Assembly (NCBI RefSeq): GCF_002339505.1
Contig: NZ_DDJO01000012.1
Location: 1 to 34,624, forward strand
DNA from: Corynebacterium sp. UBA2622
Lineage (GTDB): Bacteria > Actinomycetota > Actinomycetes > Mycobacteriales > Mycobacteriaceae
Reading direction: 5' to 3'
Length of the DNA: 34,624 nt
Below the pieces are notes generated by a model. It searched no databases and was not told the origin of the DNA. It saw only the letters and a program-made list of their open reading frames with translations. The position numbers and the translations under genes are program-made. Each line of letters starts with the position of its first letter. Positions within the stretch are counted from its first letter, which is position 1. Below are positions 30,687 to 34,624 of the stretch, one piece after another.

Positions 30687-31640
30687 ATGAACACGGTTAC
30701 CGGAGATCTCTACACCCCTCCCGCGCCCTGGTCCGGGCGCGACGACGGCCCCGGGCCGGAGCACGCCCGCTGGCACAGCGTGATCGGCGCCCCTGCCGCC
30801 CGCGGGGTCCGTGATGCCGCGGCCGTGCTCGGCTTCGCCAGCGACGAGGGCGTGGAGCGCAACGGTGGCCGGCAGGGGGCCGCGAAGGGGCCGGCGGCCC
30901 TGCGCTCCGCCCTGGGCGGGTTGGCGGTGCACCACGACTACCCGCTCGTCGACGCCGGGACGGTGACCACGCAGGGCAGCGACCTCGAGCAGAGCCAGCG
31001 CGAGCTCAGCGACCGGGTGCGCGCCCTGGCGGAGACCGGCAACGTCACGGTCGTCCTCGGCGGCGGTCACGAGACGTCGTTCGCCTCCCACCGCGGGGCC
31101 TACGAGGCGCTCGGCCCGATGCACGTGATTAACTTCGACGCGCACTTCGATCTCCGGGAGGCTGACCGGCCGACCTCCGGCACGCCCTTCCGGCAGATCG
31201 CCGAGCTGGTCGGCGGGGAGTTTGACTATTCGGTGTTCGGGATTTCCCGCCCCAACAACACCGCGGTGCTCTTCGACACCGCCCGCGCGCTCGGCGTGCG
31301 CACCGTGCTGGACACGGATCTCGCCGGGCTGGCCCCCCGGGAAGCGGCGGCAGCGGCGGTGGCCGCCGTGGAGGGGGACAAGCCCATCCACCTGAGCATC
31401 GACCTCGACGTCCTGCCGGCCGCCGTCGCACCGGGCGTGTCGGCCCCCGCGGGATTCGGGGTCTCCATGGAGAACCTGCGCGCCATGGTCGCCGCCGTGG
31501 CGGCGACGGGGCGGGTGGCACTCGTGGACGTCGTGGAGCTCAACCCCGATTTCGACGTGGATGGCCGCACCGCGAAAGCCGCCGCCCGGCTGATCCACGA
31601 GATCGTCGATGCCCACGTCGCGGCGGTGTGTACGGGCTGA
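30687..31640 (+). CDS. hutG: Formimidoylglutamase
   Basis: HutG hydrolyses N-formiminoglutamate to glutamate and formamide, the last step of the pathway. The protein has 317 residues, of the arginase/agmatinase fold. The two-manganese ligands are visible: GGGHETSFASHRG (His), NFDAHFDLRE (Asp, His, Asp) and SIDLDVLPAAVAPGVSAPAG (two Asp). DVVELNPDFDVDGRTAKAAA is the usual C-terminal block. It starts 9 bases after hutT on the same strand. AGGGTGAG before the ATG could be the ribosome site, and TAGGGT, which begins with the hutT stop, could be a -10 box. With HutH, HutU and HutI the pathway is complete. Confidence 0.94.
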   Translation: MNTVTGDLYTPPAPWSGRDDGPGPEHARWHSVIGAPAARGVRDAAAVLGFASDEGVERNGGRQGAAKGPAALRSALGGLAVHHDYPLVDAGTVTTQGSDLEQSQRELSDRVRALAETGNVTVVLGGGHETSFASHRGAYEALGPMHVINFDAHFDLREADRPTSGTPFRQIAELVGGEFDYSVFGISRPNNTAVLFDTARALGVRTVLDTDLAGLAPREAAAAAVAAVEGDKPIHLSIDLDVLPAAVAPGVSAPAGFGVSMENLRAMVAAVAATGRVALVDVVELNPDFDVDGRTAKAAARLIHEIVDAHVAAVCTG

Positions 31641-31685
31641 ATCCCGGGCCCGGGCCGGGCGGGAGTGGTGACGCAGATTACAGCA

Positions 31686-31717
31686 ATTTCCCCAAAACGG
31701 GGAAATCACTCGAGTGA
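31686..31717 (+). promoter_or_regulatory. Hairpin and adjacent palindrome upstream of the AGCS gene
   Basis: ATTTCCCC and GGGGAAAT form a perfect 8-bp stem around AAAAC (31686-31706). TCACTCGAGTGA (31706-31717) is a perfect 12-bp palindrome. A TATTCT -10 candidate (31723-31728) follows. The hairpin may end the hutTG transcript, although no T-run follows; the palindrome is a likely operator for the symporter. Confidence 0.45.
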
Positions 31718-31780
31718 CTGCATATTCTGAGGTGGATCTCATTTGGTCGCCCAACTTTTCCCACGCCCTAAGGAGGACCC

Positions 31781-33361
31781 TTGGAAGGGATCATCTCAAC
31801 CGTCAACGACCTCGTCTGGTCGAACTGGCTGGTGTACCTGTGCCTCGGCGCGGGCGCTTACTTCTCCATCGTCACCGTGTTCCTGCAGATCCGCTGCATC
31901 CCCGACATGATGAAGCAGATCGCGCAGGGAGAGAAGTCCGACTCGGGAATCTCCTCGTTCCAGTCCCTGATGATCTCGCTCGCCGGCCGCGTCGGCGTGG
32001 GCAACATCGCCGGAGTGGCCACGGCCATCGCCTTCGGCGGTCCGGGCGCCGTGTTCTGGATGTGGGCCGTTGCCCTGCTCGGCTCCTCCACCTCCTTCAT
32101 CGAGTGCACCCTGGCTCAGATCTACAAGGAGAAGGACCGCGACACCGGTGAGTACCGCGGCGGCCCGGCGTACTACATCGAAAAGGCCTACCGCCACACC
32201 GGCGCCCGCTCCTTCGCGCTGGTCTACGCCATCGTCTTCGCCATCTCCATGCTGCTGGCCACCTCCTACTTCCTCCCGGGCATCCAGGCCAACGGCGTGG
32301 CCGCGGCCCTGGACAACGCCTGGTCCGTGCCCACCTGGGCCTCCGCCCTGGGCATGGCGCTGCTCTTGGCCGTGATCATCATCGGCGGCGTGAAGCGCAT
32401 CGCCACCTTCGCCTCCCTCGTGGTCCCGGTCATGGCCGTGATCTACATCGTGGTGGCCATCCTCGTGCTCTTCGCCAACGCGTCGCAGATCCCCGAGGTC
32501 TTCGGCCTGATCTTCCGCTCCGCCTTCGACAAGGAGGCGGCGTTCTCCGGCATGCTCGGCGCGGCCATCATGTGGGGCGTCAAACGCGGCATCTACTCCA
32601 ACGAGGCCGGGCAGGGCACCGGCCCGCAGTCGGCCGCCGCCGCCGAGGTCTCCCACCCGGCGAAACAGGGCTTCGTCCAGGCGTTCGCGGTGTACGTCGA
32701 CACGCTCTTCGTGTGCTCGGCGACTGCGTTCATCATCATCTCCACCGACATGTACAAGGTCTTCGAGGGTCAGAGCGAGGACGGCGCGGTGCGCTACCAG
32801 GGCTCGCTTCCCGACGGCGTCGCCGTCGGACCGGGCTTCGTCCAGCAGGGCCTCGACTCCTTCGCCTCGGGCATCGGCCCCTCCTTCGTCGCCCTGGCGA
32901 TCATGTTCTTCGCCTTCACCACGGTGCTGGCGTACTACTACATGGCTGAGGTGAACTTCGCCTACCTCAACCGCTGGATCCACAACGTCACCGCCCGCCG
33001 GGCGCTCATCTGGCTGCTGCGCGTCCTGATCGTCATCTCCGTCTTCGTTGGCGCGACCAGCACCCCGGGCAGCGCCTGGGCCCTCGGTGACATCGGCGTG
33101 GGCACGACCGCGTGGCTCAACATCATCGCGATCCTCGTCCTGCAGCGCCCCGCCCTGAAGTGCCTGTGGGACTACCGCCGCCAGAAGAAGGCCGGGTTGG
33201 ACCCGCAGTTCGACCCGGACGCCCTGGACATCCGCAACGCGGACTTCTGGCAGGAGCGCAAGGCGGCCATGGTCGCCGACGGCACCTGGCCGGGTGAGGT
33301 GCCCGCCGGTGCTGCCCGGACCTCCGGTTCGGGTTCCGGTTCCACAGTCGCGGACGTGTAA
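31781..33361 (+). CDS. Alanine/glycine:cation symporter (AGCS family)
   Basis: This 526-residue protein has about 10 or 11 membrane segments and imports alanine, glycine or a related amino acid with Na+ or H+. Family marks include SLAGRVGVGNIAGVATAI, FGGPGAVFWMW, YKEKDRDTGEYRGGPAYYIE, WGVKRGIYSNEAGQGTGP and FFAFTTVLAYYYMAE. The tail after residue 460 is cytoplasmic and Ser/Gly-rich at the end. The start is a TTG at 31781 preceded by AGGAGG with a 4-base gap; no in-frame ATG lies near. A palindrome and a -10-like box lie upstream. It is downstream of the hut genes but separated by a hairpin, and may be independent. The exact substrate is unknown. Confidence 0.92.
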   Translation: MEGIISTVNDLVWSNWLVYLCLGAGAYFSIVTVFLQIRCIPDMMKQIAQGEKSDSGISSFQSLMISLAGRVGVGNIAGVATAIAFGGPGAVFWMWAVALLGSSTSFIECTLAQIYKEKDRDTGEYRGGPAYYIEKAYRHTGARSFALVYAIVFAISMLLATSYFLPGIQANGVAAALDNAWSVPTWASALGMALLLAVIIIGGVKRIATFASLVVPVMAVIYIVVAILVLFANASQIPEVFGLIFRSAFDKEAAFSGMLGAAIMWGVKRGIYSNEAGQGTGPQSAAAAEVSHPAKQGFVQAFAVYVDTLFVCSATAFIIISTDMYKVFEGQSEDGAVRYQGSLPDGVAVGPGFVQQGLDSFASGIGPSFVALAIMFFAFTTVLAYYYMAEVNFAYLNRWIHNVTARRALIWLLRVLIVISVFVGATSTPGSAWALGDIGVGTTAWLNIIAILVLQRPALKCLWDYRRQKKAGLDPQFDPDALDIRNADFWQERKAAMVADGTWPGEVPAGAARTSGSGSGSTVADV

Positions 33362-33409
33362 CCCGCCGGGTCGGGACCGGAAACAGGGCCAGAAACACAA
33401 CCGGAAACT

Positions 33410-33451
33410 GCCCCACCCCGGCCGGAAGGCTGCGGGGAGGGGCGGTTTTGT
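33410..33451 (+). terminator. Terminator of the AGCS gene
   Basis: GCCCC and GGGGC plus CCCCG and CGGGG form a stem with one A-A mismatch around an inner GCC-GGAA-GGC hairpin, followed by GGTTTTGT. It starts 48 bases after the stop codon. Confidence 0.8.
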
Positions 33452-33454
33452 GTG

Positions 33455-33473
33455 CCCCGGGTGGTACCCGGGG
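33455..33473. terminator. Short hairpin near the end of the LCP gene
   Basis: CCCCGGGT and ACCCGGGG form a perfect 8-bp stem with a 3-base loop, 13 bases from the stop of the minus-strand LCP gene. No T-run follows on the minus strand, so termination there is uncertain. Confidence 0.4.
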
Positions 33474-33486
33474 CGCGGGAAAGCGG

Positions 33487-34624
33487 TTAGCGCAGCGAGG
33501 AGAATAGGGCCTCGGCCGCGTTGTCGTCCCAGAGAAGGACGTTGCCCACCTCGGTGTCCTCGAAGCCACCCAGGGGGATGGTCTCCGTCTTCAGGCCGCC
33601 GCGCATGGCGAGGGCGATGCGCGCGAGGTTCCACACGTGGTCGCTGGTGTTCACGGTGAACATCTTCGGCAGGGCGAGCACCAGCGGGATGGCGCGGAAC
33701 GGGTTGGCCAGCACCGCGGGCGAGGTGGCCTTGTGCACGAGGGAGCCGAGGAAGTCGCGCTGGCGCTGCACGCGGTCGAGGTCGCCCTGGGCCGTCGCGC
33801 GCGTGCGCACGTAACCCAGGCCGGTGGGGCCGTCCATCTTCTGGCACCCCGGTTGCACGTTGATGTGCGCGAGGGGGTCGTCGATGGGTTCGCTGACGCA
33901 GACGTCCACGCCGCCCACGGCGTCGACGACCCCGGCGAGGCCGCCCATGCCGATCTCCGCGTAGCGGTCCACCCGCAACCCCGTTGACTTCTCGACCGTC
34001 TGCGCCAGCAGCTTCGGCCCGCCGTAGGAGAACGCAGCGTTGATCTTGTCGGTGCCGTAACCCGGGATCTCCACGTAGGAGTCGCGGGGGATGGACACCA
34101 GCGTTGCCTCGCCGGTGCGGGGCAGGTGGAGCAGCATGATCGTGTCGGTGCGGGTGCTGCCGATGTCGCCGCCGGTGCCGAGGCGCTCCGCGTCCTTCTC
34201 GCTCAGCCCCTGCCGGGAGTCCGAGCCGACGAGCAGCCAGTTCGTGCCCGAAGTGTCCTTGATCCGCTGATCGGGCAGCGCGTCGATGCGGGTCAGGCGG
34301 GCATCGGTGAACAGCACCAGGGCCACGACGACCGCCAGAAGAAGCGCGAGCAGCGACGCGCACCCGGGGGCTTTGCGACGCCTCCTCCGCGGCGCCGCCG
34401 GCTTCTGCGGCGGGCCCGCCTGGCGCGAGCGCGACACCCGCATGGGCACCGGTTCTGCCGGGCGTTCCTGCGGCACCCGGCGCTGGGAGGGCCGCTCGAC
34501 CGCCGGTCGCTGCTGCCCGGGCCGCTGCTCGGCCCCGGTGCCGCGCGACGGAACCTCGGGGGTGCGCCGGGGCTCGTAGCGGGTCTCGTAACGCGGCTCC
34601 TGACGGGGCGCTTCGTATCGCGTC
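33487..34624 (-). CDS. LytR-CpsA-Psr (LCP) family protein, N-terminus beyond the window
   Basis: LCP proteins transfer lipid-linked polymers (arabinogalactan in corynebacteria) onto peptidoglycan. At least 378 residues are visible. The catalytic domain has NWLLVGSDSRQGLSEKD, GSTRTDTIMLLHL, LVSIPRDSYVEIPGYGTDKI, NAAFSYGGPKLLAQTVE and VRTRATAQGDLDRVQRQRDF, with the family's Asp and Arg residues. A single membrane segment (about CASLLALLLAVVVALVLF) precedes it. The cytoplasmic N-terminal part is Pro/Arg/Glu/Tyr-rich (RYETRYEPRRTPE) and stays open to the window edge. The GTG at 34476 is only an internal possible start; I consider the gene truncated by the window. This is probably an LcpA or LcpB paralogue, but which one is not decidable. 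Confidence 0.88.
   Translation of the reverse strand, partial: TRYEAPRQEPRYETRYEPRRTPEVPSRGTGAEQRPGQQRPAVERPSQRRVPQERPAEPVPMRVSRSRQAGPPQKPAAPRRRRRKAPGCASLLALLLAVVVALVLFTDARLTRIDALPDQRIKDTSGTNWLLVGSDSRQGLSEKDAERLGTGGDIGSTRTDTIMLLHLPRTGEATLVSIPRDSYVEIPGYGTDKINAAFSYGGPKLLAQTVEKSTGLRVDRYAEIGMGGLAGVVDAVGGVDVCVSEPIDDPLAHINVQPGCQKMDGPTGLGYVRTRATAQGDLDRVQRQRDFLGSLVHKATSPAVLANPFRAIPLVLALPKMFTVNTSDHVWNLARIALAMRGGLKTETIPLGGFEDTEVGNVLLWDDNAAEALFSSLR

Noticed and set aside
33376..33408. Direct repeat ACCGGAAAC, two copies 24 bases apart
   Set aside because: Nine bases repeated twice in a G/C-rich gap is too little to call a repeat element or array.
31796..34363. Minus-strand open frame of 855 codons
   Set aside because: It is antisense to the AGCS symporter and out of frame with the LCP gene; the residues look random and charged.
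1..34624. tRNA, rRNA, CRISPR array or prophage signals
   Set aside because: No cloverleaf-like gene with CCA end, no regularly spaced repeats and no phage structural genes were recognised while reading both strands.

Overview
The window is high-GC actinobacterial chromosome and almost certainly comes from a Corynebacterium. The evidence is gene content: an HrrSA-type haem two-component system next to a DUF6474-like protein, a DUF5926-type protein, a class E sortase, a PF10081-type membrane hydrolase, ugpAEBC beside a glycerophosphodiesterase, and a hut cluster with an IclR regulator. Many genes also show the corynebacterial leaderless layout, with a TAnnnT -10 box 6 to 10 bases before the start codon. 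Genes are densely packed on both strands. I see no tRNA, rRNA, CRISPR array, insertion sequence or prophage.

Layout. 1-3426: an RluA-type pseudouridine synthase, a divergent 48-residue protein, a tandem universal stress protein, a GlsB/YeaQ membrane protein, and a TetR regulator with a palindromic operator. 3423-5612: a YidC-type insertase with a charged tail, a divergent class E sortase and a coupled 50-residue membrane protein. 5634-9741: a Nudix-LOG fusion enzyme and a lipoprotein, divergent from the hrrS-hrrA pair, then a coiled-coil protein. 9824-16855: a RecB/RNase H-like nuclease, an MFS exporter, Mn-type superoxide dismutase, MsrA, a membrane alpha/beta hydrolase and a glycerophosphodiesterase. 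16867-22329: a DUF5926-type protein and the four-gene ugpAEBC uptake operon. 22330-23411: a lower-GC stretch with two small unknown genes and about 350 bases without a gene. 23412-31640: the histidine utilisation cluster hutI, hutU, hutH and hutR (minus strand) with hutT and hutG (plus strand). 31781-34624: an AGCS amino-acid:cation symporter and a LytR-CpsA-Psr protein cut by the right edge.

How the genes work together. The hut cluster looks complete. HutT imports histidine; HutH, HutU, HutI and HutG take it to glutamate and formamide; HutR is the likely regulator. The ugp system with the adjacent diesterase fits scavenging of glycerol phosphates and glycerophosphodiesters under phosphate limitation. 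Sod, MsrA, the stress protein and HrrSA form a loose oxidative and haem-stress theme. The most uncertain and interesting items are the 48-residue leaderless gene, the Nudix-LOG fusion, the two-gene small-protein cassette, and the overlapping divergent leaderless starts at 7218-7221.
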